From NCBI RefSeq assembly GCF_000418325.1, contig NC_021658.1, positions 13,310,501 through 13,374,500 of the forward strand: a stretch of DNA of 64,000 bases, given 5' to 3'. Within the stretch, counting starts at the first letter, position 1; every line of letters starts with the position of its first letter. Below are positions 56,917-64,000 of the stretch, in pieces. The position numbers and the translations under genes were made by a program. The stretch comes from Sorangium cellulosum So0157-2. Its GTDB lineage: Bacteria > Myxococcota_A > Polyangia > Polyangiales > Polyangiaceae. Under the pieces are notes generated by a model. That model saw nothing but the letters and a program-made list of their open reading frames with translations, did no database searches and was not told the origin of the DNA.

Positions 56917-58305
56917 TCAGCCGCCCTCTCCTCCGCCCTCGCCGCGGAGCCGGCGGAGGCGCTCGCCGATCGTCCGCTCGTAGCCGCGGTCCGTCGGCTC
57001 GTAGAACCGGCTTCCGACGAGCGGCTCGGGCAGGTAGGCCTCGCCCATCGCGACGCCGCCGGGCTCGTCGTGCGCGTAGCGGTAGCCCTCGCCGTAGCCC
57101 TCGTCGCGCATCAGCCGCGTGACGGCGTTGCGCAGCGTGAGCGGGACCGGCAGCGCGCCGTGCTCGCGCACGGCCGCCTGCGCCGAGTGCCAGGCCGATT
57201 TGCACGCGTTCGATTTCGGGGCCGTGGCGAGGTACAGCGCCGCCTGCGTGAGCGGGTAGAGCCCCTCCGGCATGCCCATGCGCCGGAACGCGGCGTCCGC
57301 CGCGACGGCGACCTCCAGGGCGCGCGGGTCGGCGTTTCCGATGTCCTCGGAGGCGAAGATCATCATCCGGCGCAGCAGGAAGAGCGGGTCGTCGCCGGCC
57401 TCGATCATGCGCATCAGCCAGTAGACGGCGGCGTCGGGATCGGAGCCGCGCATCGACTTGATGAAGGCGCTGATGACGTTGTAGTGCTCCTCGCCGGCCT
57501 TGTCGTAGAGCAGCGTCTTGTGCTCGCTCGCGCCGGCGATGAGCTCGCGCGTGATGGTGGTCGCGCCCGCGCGCCCGGCCTCGTCCGCGGCGATCTCCAG
57601 CGTGGTGAGCGCCCTGCGGGCGTCGCCCTGCGCGAGCGCCGCGATCGCCGCGAGCGCGTCGTCGTCGGCCGAGACCGCGCCGGCGAGCCCGGCCGACGAC
57701 TCGAGGGCGCGGCGCAGGAGCTCGACGAGCTCCGCGGCGTCGAGGCCCTGGAGGCGGAAGACCTTGCACCGGGAGAGGAGCGGCGCGTTCACCGCGAACG
57801 ACGGGTTCTCGGTGGTCGCCCCGATGAGGGTGATCGTCCCGTCCTCGACGTGCGGGAGGAACGCGTCCTGCTGGGCCTTGTTGAAGCGGTGGATCTCGTC
57901 GACGAACAGGATGGTGCGCTTGCCCTCGTACGAGCGCGCGGCGCGCGCCTGGGCGAGGATCTCGCGGAGCTCCGGCACGCCGCCGAGCACGGCGTTGAAG
58001 GGGACGAAGCGGGCGTTCGTCGTGTGCGCGACGACGCGCGCCAGCGTCGTCTTGCCGGCGCCCGGCGGGCCCCAGAGGATCATCGAGGGGATCCGGTCGG
58101 CCGCGATGGCGCGCGCGAGCAGCTTGCCCTCGCCGAGGAGGTGGCCCTGGCCGATCATGTCGGCGAGCGAGCGCGGGCGCATGCGCTCGGCGAGGGGCAC
58201 CGCGGCCCGGAGCTCCGGCTCGCGCTGCCGGGCGGCGTCGAAGAGGGTCGGCTCGTCGCCCGCGGGCCGCCGCCGCGCGCCGCCGCCGCCGCGCGCCGCG
58301 CTCAT
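56917..58305 (-). CDS. rarA: Replication-associated recombination protein A
   Basis: AAA+ ATPase (MgsA/WRNIP1 family) acting at stalled forks. 462 aa. Walker A GPPGAGKTTLARVV, Walker B ILFVDEIHRFNKAQQD, sensor 1 LIGATTENPSF, and the C-terminal tetramerisation part SAFIKSMRGSDPDAAVYW. ATG 58303-58305 overlaps the stop of the thioredoxin-like gene. Confidence 0.95.
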   Translation of the reverse strand: MSAARGGGGARRRPAGDEPTLFDAARQREPELRAAVPLAERMRPRSLADMIGQGHLLGEGKLLARAIAADRIPSMILWGPPGAGKTTLARVVAHTTNARFVPFNAVLGGVPELREILAQARAARSYEGKRTILFVDEIHRFNKAQQDAFLPHVEDGTITLIGATTENPSFAVNAPLLSRCKVFRLQGLDAAELVELLRRALESSAGLAGAVSADDDALAAIAALAQGDARRALTTLEIAADEAGRAGATTITRELIAGASEHKTLLYDKAGEEHYNVISAFIKSMRGSDPDAAVYWLMRMIEAGDDPLFLLRRMMIFASEDIGNADPRALEVAVAADAAFRRMGMPEGLYPLTQAALYLATAPKSNACKSAWHSAQAAVREHGALPVPLTLRNAVTRLMRDEGYGEGYRYAHDEPGGVAMGEAYLPEPLVGSRFYEPTDRGYERTIGERLRRLRGEGGGEGG

Positions 58306-58949
58306 TCGAAGACCGACCTCGCGCTGGCGGGGCGCTCCGAGAGCAGGACCTCCACGGCGCGGCGCGCGATCGCCGGATCGCGCCCGACCCACCGCACGGT
58401 GCCCGCGCCGTCGACGACGAACGTGAGGGGGACCTGCGCGACGCCGTAGGTCCCGGTGAGCCGCTGGCCGAGATCCGCGACGATGGGGAACGTCGCGCCG
58501 AGCTCGTACGCGGCGGCCTCGGCGGCGGCCTCCGAGTCGTCGACGTTCACGCCGATCACGGCCACCCCGTCCGCCTTGCGGTCGCGCCAGAGCGCGTCGA
58601 GCGCCGGCAGGGTCCGGCTGCACGACGCGCACCAGGATGCCCAGAAGTCGATCACGGTGACCCGCGTCCTCCGGGTGCCGGGCACGCCCACGGTGACCGC
58701 CGCCGTCGACTCCGCGAGGAACTCCGGCGCGGCGCTGCCCACGAGCGGGTGGCGCACCGAGGCGGGCATCGCGCCCGGCCCGCACCCGAGCGCGAGCGTC
58801 GCGCAGGCCGCGGCGCTCGCGAGGGCGCCGGCGCGGCCAGCCGAGCCGAGGCGCGACAGGGCGGAGCGCGCGGACGCCGCGAGCGTCGCGCGGACGCCGC
58901 CGACGACGCCGACCGAGGAGGGCTTGTCCGCCGCCTTCGCCTGGAGCAC
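58302..58949 (-). CDS. TlpA-like thioredoxin-fold lipoprotein
   Basis: 215 aa. A long N-region, then hydrophobic ACATLALGCGPG (lipobox LGC). The thioredoxin domain has DFWASWCASCSRTLPALD (active site WCASC) and the cis-Pro segment VAQVPLTFVVDG. It probably reduces disulfides in the cell envelope, as in cytochrome c assembly. Overlaps rarA. Confidence 0.88.
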   Translation of the reverse strand: MLQAKAADKPSSVGVVGGVRATLAASARSALSRLGSAGRAGALASAAACATLALGCGPGAMPASVRHPLVGSAAPEFLAESTAAVTVGVPGTRRTRVTVIDFWASWCASCSRTLPALDALWRDRKADGVAVIGVNVDDSEAAAEAAAYELGATFPIVADLGQRLTGTYGVAQVPLTFVVDGAGTVRWVGRDPAIARRAVEVLLSERPASARSVFE

Positions 58950-59112
58950 GCGGGGAGCTTAGCGTCCCGGCGCGCCATGTCCGAGGGGCGCAGGGCGAAA
59001 AAGAGCGCGTGGCCCGCGGAAGGACCGGCCGCAGCGGACAGCGCGGAGACCGGCTCGATGGCGCGGCGGCCGCGCCGGAGGGACCGGGAGCGCGCCGCGC
59101 GAGGCGCCGGCG

Positions 59113-59811
59113 TTACCCGCGGGCCCCGAAGATGGCGGTGCCGACGCGGACGAGCGTGGCGCCCTCGGCGACGGCTGCCTCGAAGTCGTGCGACATGCCC
59201 ATCGAGAGCTCGGGCAGCACCTCTTGGCCGCCGTGCGCGTCCCGCAGGGCGCGCAGCTGCGTGAAGAACGGGAGGACGTCGGCCGGGTCCTCGAGGAACG
59301 GCGCGATGGTCATGAGGCCGATGGGCCGGAGGTGCGCGCACCGGGCGACGGCGGCGACGAGCGGCGCCAGATCGCCGGGCGCGCAGCCGCCCTTCGAGGC
59401 CTCGCCGCCGACGTTCACCTCGAGCAGGACATCGAGCGTGCGGCCGAGCGCGGCGGCGCGCCGATCGAGCTCCACGGCGAGCTCGTCGCGATCCACGGAG
59501 TGCACGACCTGCGCGACGCGCGCGACGAGCTTCGCCTTGTTCCGCTGGAGCTGGCCGATGGCGTGCCACACGAGCCCGTCGAGGTCGGCGAGCGCCTCGG
59601 CCTTCTCGACAAGCTCCTGCGCGTAGTTCTCCCCGAAATCGCGCTGCCCGGCCGCGTAGGCGGCGCGGATGGCCTCCGCGGGCTTCCCCTTGGACACGGC
59701 GATGAGCCGGACCTCACCGGGCGCGCGTCCGGCGCGCGCCGCGGCGCTCGCGATCCGTTGCCGCACCTCTTCGAGCCGCGGCGCGATGTTCTCCAGGTCT
59801 TCAGAAATCAC
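59113..59811 (-). CDS. YggS-family PLP homeostasis protein
   Basis: 232 aa; the PLP lysine lies in LIAVSKGKPAEAIRAAYAAG and GENYAQELVEKAE follows, with ELSMGMSHDFEAAV near the end. Family members bind PLP without known catalysis and balance B6 vitamers. ATG 59809-59811. Confidence 0.93.
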   Translation of the reverse strand: MISEDLENIAPRLEEVRQRIASAAARAGRAPGEVRLIAVSKGKPAEAIRAAYAAGQRDFGENYAQELVEKAEALADLDGLVWHAIGQLQRNKAKLVARVAQVVHSVDRDELAVELDRRAAALGRTLDVLLEVNVGGEASKGGCAPGDLAPLVAAVARCAHLRPIGLMTIAPFLEDPADVLPFFTQLRALRDAHGGQEVLPELSMGMSHDFEAAVAEGATLVRVGTAIFGARG

Positions 59812-60032
59812 GCCGCACGATACCGCGAGCTGCCGCCGCGGACACGAGGGCGCGCCCCTGCGCCGGACGCGGCAGCGCGGCCCCGCGGCGGCGGCCGGCG
59901 CCCCATGCCGGATCCCACCGCCCGAGCGGCGTGCCAGAGTGTGCCTGAGGACAGCGACGATCGCCGGTCAATCCCTGTGATTTCAGGGGTTTTCACGTGG
60001 CATGTGGATTGCCATACGTCCGCGTACCCGCC

Positions 60033-60515
60033 ATGCGAAGCCTGCTGTTGCTTACCCTGCTCCTCGCGGTTGGATGCACGTTCAACCCGCAGCCTGAACC
60101 GCCGTTCCAGGACGAGGATCCCTCGCCGCCGGGGGCGACCGTCACCGGGGCCGGCAGCACGGGTGCAGGGGGCAACGGAGCTGGCGCTAGCGCTGGCTCT
60201 GGCGCTGGCGCTCCGGATCCAGCATCGGGCAGCGGAGGCGGGGGCGGCGCCGGCGAAGGGAGCAGCTCCACGAGCGCGGGCAGCGGTGATGCCGGTGGCA
60301 TGGGCGGCGGTGGCGGTGCCGGCGGCGAGGGCGGTGCCGGCGGCGCTGGCGGCGAGGGTGGTGCCGGCGGCGCTGGCGGCGAGGGCGGTGCTGGCGCTGC
60401 TGGCGGCGAGGGCGGTGCTGGCGCTGCTGGCGGCGCCGGCGGTCAGGGTGGCGCTGGCGGCCAGGGCGGCGAGCCCTGCGGCGACGGGGGCGCTGGAGGT
60501 GTGGACTGCGGCTGA
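60033..60515 (+). CDS. FNPQPEPP lipoprotein with Gly/Ala-rich repeats (copy 1)
   Basis: 160 aa. Signal LLLLTLLLAVGC gives a lipid-anchored Cys, followed at once by TFNPQPEPP. The rest is low complexity: Gly/Ala-rich with GGEGGAGGA units. It shares the signal/FNPQPEPP head with the gene 155 nt downstream. Function unknown. Confidence 0.8.
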   Translation: MRSLLLLTLLLAVGCTFNPQPEPPFQDEDPSPPGATVTGAGSTGAGGNGAGASAGSGAGAPDPASGSGGGGGAGEGSSSTSAGSGDAGGMGGGGGAGGEGGAGGAGGEGGAGGAGGEGGAGAAGGEGGAGAAGGAGGQGGAGGQGGEPCGDGGAGGVDCG

Positions 60516-60670
60516 GCAAGCGCGCAGGCCGACCTTGACGGCGGCGCCCGCTCCGTGCAGACGCGGGCGGAAGCAGACGGCTCATCGCGCGCGACGCCGC
60601 GCTCCCGCGGATGAGAGGGCGCTGCGCAAGCGGCAGGGGATTGCGCAGGGTGCTATTGAGGGGAGAGCTT

Positions 60671-61144
60671 ATGCGCAAGCTTGTCGTCCTTCTGATGGGG
60701 CTGGTGCTCGCGGGTTGTGGCTTCAACCCACAACCCGAGCCGCCTCTCTCGGGTATCGGGTGCGCGGACTGCGATGGCGCCAGCGAGACCGGGCCCGGAG
60801 GGGGAAGCGACACGGGTGGAACCGATGGGGATGACGGCAGGGGCGGCAGCGGCCTCACCCCCGGTGGGGTCGGCTCGGGCAACGCTGCCGCGACCGGCGC
60901 TGGCAGCACCGGTGGGACCGGGACCGGTGGCGCGACCGGCGCGGATAACCCTGTCGGCGCCGGTGGTGCAGGCGGCGCGGGCGGCGAAGCTGGCGCGGGC
61001 GGCACGGGCGGCACCGGTGGCGAAGGCGGCGTGGGCGGCGAAGCTGGCGCGGGCGGCGCGGGCGGCACCGGTGGCGAAGGCGGCGCGGGCGGCGAAGCTG
61101 GCGCGGGCGGCACCGGCGGCGCGCTCGGCCAGGGCGGCGCGTGA
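60671..61144 (+). CDS. FNPQPEPP lipoprotein with Gly/Ala-rich repeats (copy 2)
   Basis: 157 aa. Signal VVLLMGLVLAGC, then GFNPQPEPP, then ADCDGA and Gly-rich repeats (GGEAGAGGTGGTGGEGG). ATG 60671 has a GGGGAGAG site. Paralogue of copy 1, with the same layout but different repeats, so the conserved FNPQPEPP is probably the functional part. Confidence 0.82.
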   Translation: MRKLVVLLMGLVLAGCGFNPQPEPPLSGIGCADCDGASETGPGGGSDTGGTDGDDGRGGSGLTPGGVGSGNAAATGAGSTGGTGTGGATGADNPVGAGGAGGAGGEAGAGGTGGTGGEGGVGGEAGAGGAGGTGGEGGAGGEAGAGGTGGALGQGGA

Positions 61145-61280
61145 GGCGACCGATGGGCCAGGCGCCCTCATGCCGAGCGCTCGATGCTGCCTCGTAACCC
61201 GACGGCGGCGCTGATCTCCCGGGTACGGCCGGGAGACGTTTCCTGAACGCCTTCGCCCTGCGACGCCTCGGTCGCGCGGC

Positions 61281-61784
61281 TCAGATCCCGGGTCGGCGCG
61301 GCCGCGTGTACTCGTCGAGCATGTTCGCGACGAGCTCGGCGAGCAGGCTGTCGGCCACGCGAAGGCGGCGCGACATCTCGCGGGCGATGTTCAGCACGAG
61401 GAGGGTGTACGACCTGAGGTCGCGCCGGTAGAGCGCGTCGAGATCGTGGGCGGTGACGCGCATCAAGCGCGACGGGGCGATCGCTCGCACGGTCGCCGAG
61501 CGGGGCATCACGTCGAGGATCGACATCTCGCCGAACCAGTCGCTCGGCCCCAGGACCGCGACCCTCGCCTCGACGTCGCGCTTCGAGCGCTTGAGCACTT
61601 CCATCTCCCCCGCGAGCAGCACGAACATCTCGCGGCCGCTGTCGCCTTCGCGGAAGGCGACGGCCCCCGGCTGCAGCTCGAGCAGCTCCAGCGTGTCGGC
61701 GAGCCCCTGGAGGACGTGATCGCCCAGGCCGCCGAACAGGCCGATCTCGCGCAGCTGCGTGACCAGCTCACCGTCGCGGCTCAC
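61281..61784 (-). CDS. Cyclic nucleotide-binding domain protein
   Basis: 167 aa. The CNMP fold is complete: AVAFREGDSGREMFVLLAGE, VLGPSDWFGEMSILDVMPRS and the phosphate-binding RSATVRA. No helix-turn-helix follows (only a short helical tail, about 30 residues), so it probably signals by protein contact rather than DNA binding. Confidence 0.9.
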   Translation of the reverse strand: MSRDGELVTQLREIGLFGGLGDHVLQGLADTLELLELQPGAVAFREGDSGREMFVLLAGEMEVLKRSKRDVEARVAVLGPSDWFGEMSILDVMPRSATVRAIAPSRLMRVTAHDLDALYRRDLRSYTLLVLNIAREMSRRLRVADSLLAELVANMLDEYTRPRRPGI

Positions 61785-61953
61785 GGGGATGCACCGAGGG
61801 CGCCTGCGGCGACCATCACGTCGGCCGACCCGACAACGCCTGCCATCACCTCGCGAACGTACCCGCCTTCTCGCATCGCTCCACCTCGCGGCCCCGAGCC
61901 GATGTATCCCGCCCAGAGCGTACGCCGCAACATGAGGACGTCAACGTCGCCCT

Positions 61954-62017
61954 CGCGGCGCGAGGCGGCTCGACGAGCCGCCTTCGCGCCGCGCTCGTCG
62001 AGCCGCCTCGCGCCGCG
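61954..62017 (-). terminator. Long hairpin terminator
   Basis: A perfect 24-bp inverted repeat (arms 61954-61977 and 61994-62017, 16-nt loop; core gaggcggctcgacgag) lies downstream of the GNAT gene. It is far longer than chance expectation; it could also be a palindromic repeat element. Confidence 0.6.
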
Positions 62018-62066
62018 CTTCGCCCGGACGCTGCGCTGCCGCCGCGCGCGCCTGGCGCGAGCCGCA

Positions 62067-62501
62067 TCAGAGATCCTTGGTGAACACGATCCGCGGGCGC
62101 CCAGGCCCGGCGTAGTCCTCGACCTCGGCCGCCGACCAGCCGACCGCCGCGTGGAAGCGCACGGAGCCCTCGTTGCCCAGGGTCGTGATCGCCTTGAGCT
62201 GCCGGCAGCCCTCGCGGCGACAGTCCTCCTCGAACGCTGCATAGAGCATCCTGCCGACGCCGCGCCGGCGGTAGTCGGGGTGAATGCCGACGAGGTGCAC
62301 GTACCCGATCGCCGCGTCCGGGCACCTGAACCCGAGCAGGAAGCCGACAAGCAACCCGCGATCCTCGACCACGCGGGCAAGCCGCCCGAGCTCGTAGAAG
62401 AAGATCGGGTGCGCGAGCGCGCTGGTCGGGCCTGCCCACCACCGATCGATCTCGCCCACGATCCGGTCGTAGTCGGGCTTCGTCAGCGGCCGTGTCTCCA
62501 T
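62067..62501 (-). CDS. GNAT family acetyltransferase
   Basis: 144 aa. The acetyl-CoA motif A is LVGIHPDYRRRGVGRMLYAA, with the NEGSVRFHAAVGW end. Substrate unknown. Confidence 0.92.
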   Translation of the reverse strand: METRPLTKPDYDRIVGEIDRWWAGPTSALAHPIFFYELGRLARVVEDRGLLVGFLLGFRCPDAAIGYVHLVGIHPDYRRRGVGRMLYAAFEEDCRREGCRQLKAITTLGNEGSVRFHAAVGWSAAEVEDYAGPGRPRIVFTKDL

Positions 62502-62675
62502 GCATCACCTCACTCGAGCGGTTCGGGATCCTGCCTTCGGTCTGCAGCGCCGCCGCGCAGGGCACGGGCGCCCTCGCGCAGACCTGCGCAGCCTAGCAGC
62601 CGCGCCGGCCTCCTCGTAAGCACGCTCGTGGGTGCCCCGCTAGCCGCCACGCGTCACGCCTGCTAGCGCTACCCC

Positions 62676-63389
62676 GTGCGTCACGACAAAATCATCGTCG
62701 CTCCGTCGATCCTGTCGGCTGACTTCGGTCGTCTCGCGGAGGAAGTGCGGGCCGCCGAGGCCGCCGGGGCCGACTGGATCCACGTCGACGTGATGGATGG
62801 CCGGTTTGTGCCAAACATTACGATCGGACCCCTGGTCGTTCGCGCGGTTCGCGCCGCGACGCGTCTTCCGCTCGACGTGCACCTGATGATCGTGGAGCCC
62901 GAGCGTTACGTGGACGAGTTTGCGGCCGCCGGCGCCGATCGGATCTCGGTCCACGTCGAGGCGTCGCCGCACCTGCACCGGACGATCCATCAGATCCGGG
63001 AGGCTGGCGCGCGCCCCGGCGTCGTGCTGAACCCTCACACTTCAGAAGAGTCGATCCGGCACGTGCTGCCCGATCTGGATCTGGTGCTGGTGATGAGCGT
63101 CAACCCCGGGTTCGGCGGCCAGCGGTTCATCCCGGCGTCGCTGTCCAAGCTGCGGAGCCTGCGCCAGGCGATCGACCAGGCGGGCCTCGACATCGCGCTC
63201 GAGGTCGACGGCGGTGTCGCTCCGTCGACGTCCGGGCAGGTCGTCGCCGCCGGGGCGAGGGCGCTCGTCGCCGGCTCGGCCGTGTTCGGCGTCGTGACGC
63301 CGGGCGAGGAGCTGTCGTTCGACGCGCGCGTGGCGCGGTACGCCGAGGCGATCCGGGCGCTCCGCGCGCCCGCCGCGGAGCAGCTGTGA
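62676..63389 (+). CDS. rpe: Ribulose-phosphate 3-epimerase
   Basis: Pentose phosphate enzyme, 237 aa from GTG 62676. TIM-barrel motifs VAPSILSADFGRL, HVDVMDGRFVPN, HLMIVEPERY, MSVNPGFGGQRFI and EVDGGVAPST are all present. Its stop overlaps the GTG of the next gene. Confidence 0.97.
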   Translation: MRHDKIIVAPSILSADFGRLAEEVRAAEAAGADWIHVDVMDGRFVPNITIGPLVVRAVRAATRLPLDVHLMIVEPERYVDEFAAAGADRISVHVEASPHLHRTIHQIREAGARPGVVLNPHTSEESIRHVLPDLDLVLVMSVNPGFGGQRFIPASLSKLRSLRQAIDQAGLDIALEVDGGVAPSTSGQVVAAGARALVAGSAVFGVVTPGEELSFDARVARYAEAIRALRAPAAEQL

Positions 63390-64000
63390 CCCAGCCCAAA
63401 GCCCGAGCGGCGTCGGCGTGGGGGCCCGCGGCGGGGCGGGGGCCCGCGGCGGCGGGGCGGGGGCTCGCGGCGGCGGCGCTCCTCGGGGCGGCGCTCCTCG
63501 GGACGGCGGCGCTGGCTGGCTGCGCGCAGCCGGCTGCGCCTGCGGCGCGGCCGCGCGCGCAGGCCTCGGACGCGGCGCGCCCCGCGCCGCCTGTCGCGCC
63601 TCCGCCGGCCGGGGGCGCAGATCCGGTCGGCGAGGGCGAGCTCGACGACGACGCGGCCCGGCTGACCCAGGACGAGGTCGCGCGCGTGCTCGCCCGCGTG
63701 GCGAAGGCGCGCGGCCTGCCGGTGCTCCGCGACGTGCGGAGCCGCGTGCTCACCCGCGGCGAGATCCTGGCGCGGGTGCGCGCGCACGTGGAGCGCGAGA
63801 TCCCCGAGGGCGTGCTGGATCACCAGCGCGAGGTGCTCGCGGCGCTCGAGCTCATCCCGGCCGACTACGACTTCACCGCCGGGATGTACCGCCTGCTCGA
63901 GGGCCGCATCGCGGGCTTCTACGAGCCGGAGGACGCGACGATGTACCTCGTCGACGATCTCAGCGAGACCGAGGCCGAGGAGACGCTGGCGCACGAGCTC
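63386..64000 (+). CDS. Lipoprotein, probable zinc metallopeptidase (partial, 3' end off window)
   Basis: GTG 63386 overlaps the rpe stop (GTGA). 205 codons are visible. A signal with lipobox LAGC precedes a Pro/Ala-rich spacer. Then YRLLEGRIAGFYEPEDATMY and EETLAHEL, at the window edge: HEL is likely the start of an HExxH zinc site. Function otherwise unknown. Confidence 0.75.
   Translation, partial: MTQPKARAASAWGPAAGRGPAAAGRGLAAAALLGAALLGTAALAGCAQPAAPAARPRAQASDAARPAPPVAPPPAGGADPVGEGELDDDAARLTQDEVARVLARVAKARGLPVLRDVRSRVLTRGEILARVRAHVEREIPEGVLDHQREVLAALELIPADYDFTAGMYRLLEGRIAGFYEPEDATMYLVDDLSETEAEETLAHEL

Noticed and set aside
59989..60002. ttttcacgtggcat as a third parS
   Set aside because: The right half is not complementary (gtggcat instead of gtgaaac).

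Overview
The window is very GC-rich bacterial DNA, densely packed on both strands. Its genes (many DUF4388/receiver proteins, a eukaryote-type Ser/Thr kinase, numerous lipoproteins, Gly/Ala-rich lipoproteins carrying an FNPQPEPP motif) fit a large-genome myxobacterium. A Sorangium/Polyangiales-like source is my inference from gene content and composition; no marker proves it. No tRNA, rRNA, CRISPR array, phage or insertion sequence was recognised.

Layout. 0-7 kb: partial RsbRD-type regulator, serS, aconitase, a SRAP (HMCES/YedK-like) DNA-protein crosslink protein, a 13-copy 20-bp minisatellite, and a hemerythrin with a histone-H1-like tail. 7-13 kb: a sulfatase-fold lipoprotein lacking catalytic signatures, an orphan P-loop protein, a 42-bp repeat array and a small acidic/coiled-coil protein. 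12.7-23.9 kb: a giant Hpt/receiver/DUF4388 protein cut near its 3' end by a repeat insertion, an isocitrate/isopropylmalate-type dehydrogenase, alanine dehydrogenase, a DUF4388 response regulator, a receiver/GAF/degenerate-GGDEF protein, dapF and a DUF167 gene.

24-40 kb is the replication neighbourhood: zapA-bioF-bioD, a decayed bioD copy, an ABC ATPase, a Ser/Thr kinase, then a divergent intergenic region with DnaA-box-like sites followed by dnaN-recF-gyrB and clpB. Two perfect 16-bp parS palindromes sit at 27645 and 28477, one inside the bioD reading frame and one in the bioD pseudogene. Together with the strand switch at 31.8 kb this suggests the window contains or borders the chromosomal origin, although dnaA is absent.

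40-64 kb: cinA, a SUMF1-domain protein, a cytochrome c maturation operon (ccmF, ccmH, a zinc-ribbon CcmI-like gene frameshifted by an 85-bp tandem duplication, a membrane protein), a LeuA/HMGL-family enzyme, a 991-aa CarboxypepD/PDZ protein, lipoproteins, a HAD hydrolase, a thioesterase, hpt, rarA, a TlpA-like thioredoxin, a YggS-family protein, two paralogous FNPQPEPP lipoproteins, a cyclic-nucleotide-binding protein, a GNAT enzyme, rpe and the start of a probable zinc metallopeptidase.

The most distinctive features are the parS sites (one kept perfect in a pseudogene) and an abundance of short tandem duplications. These lie mainly at gene ends, and in at least two cases they have broken a reading frame.
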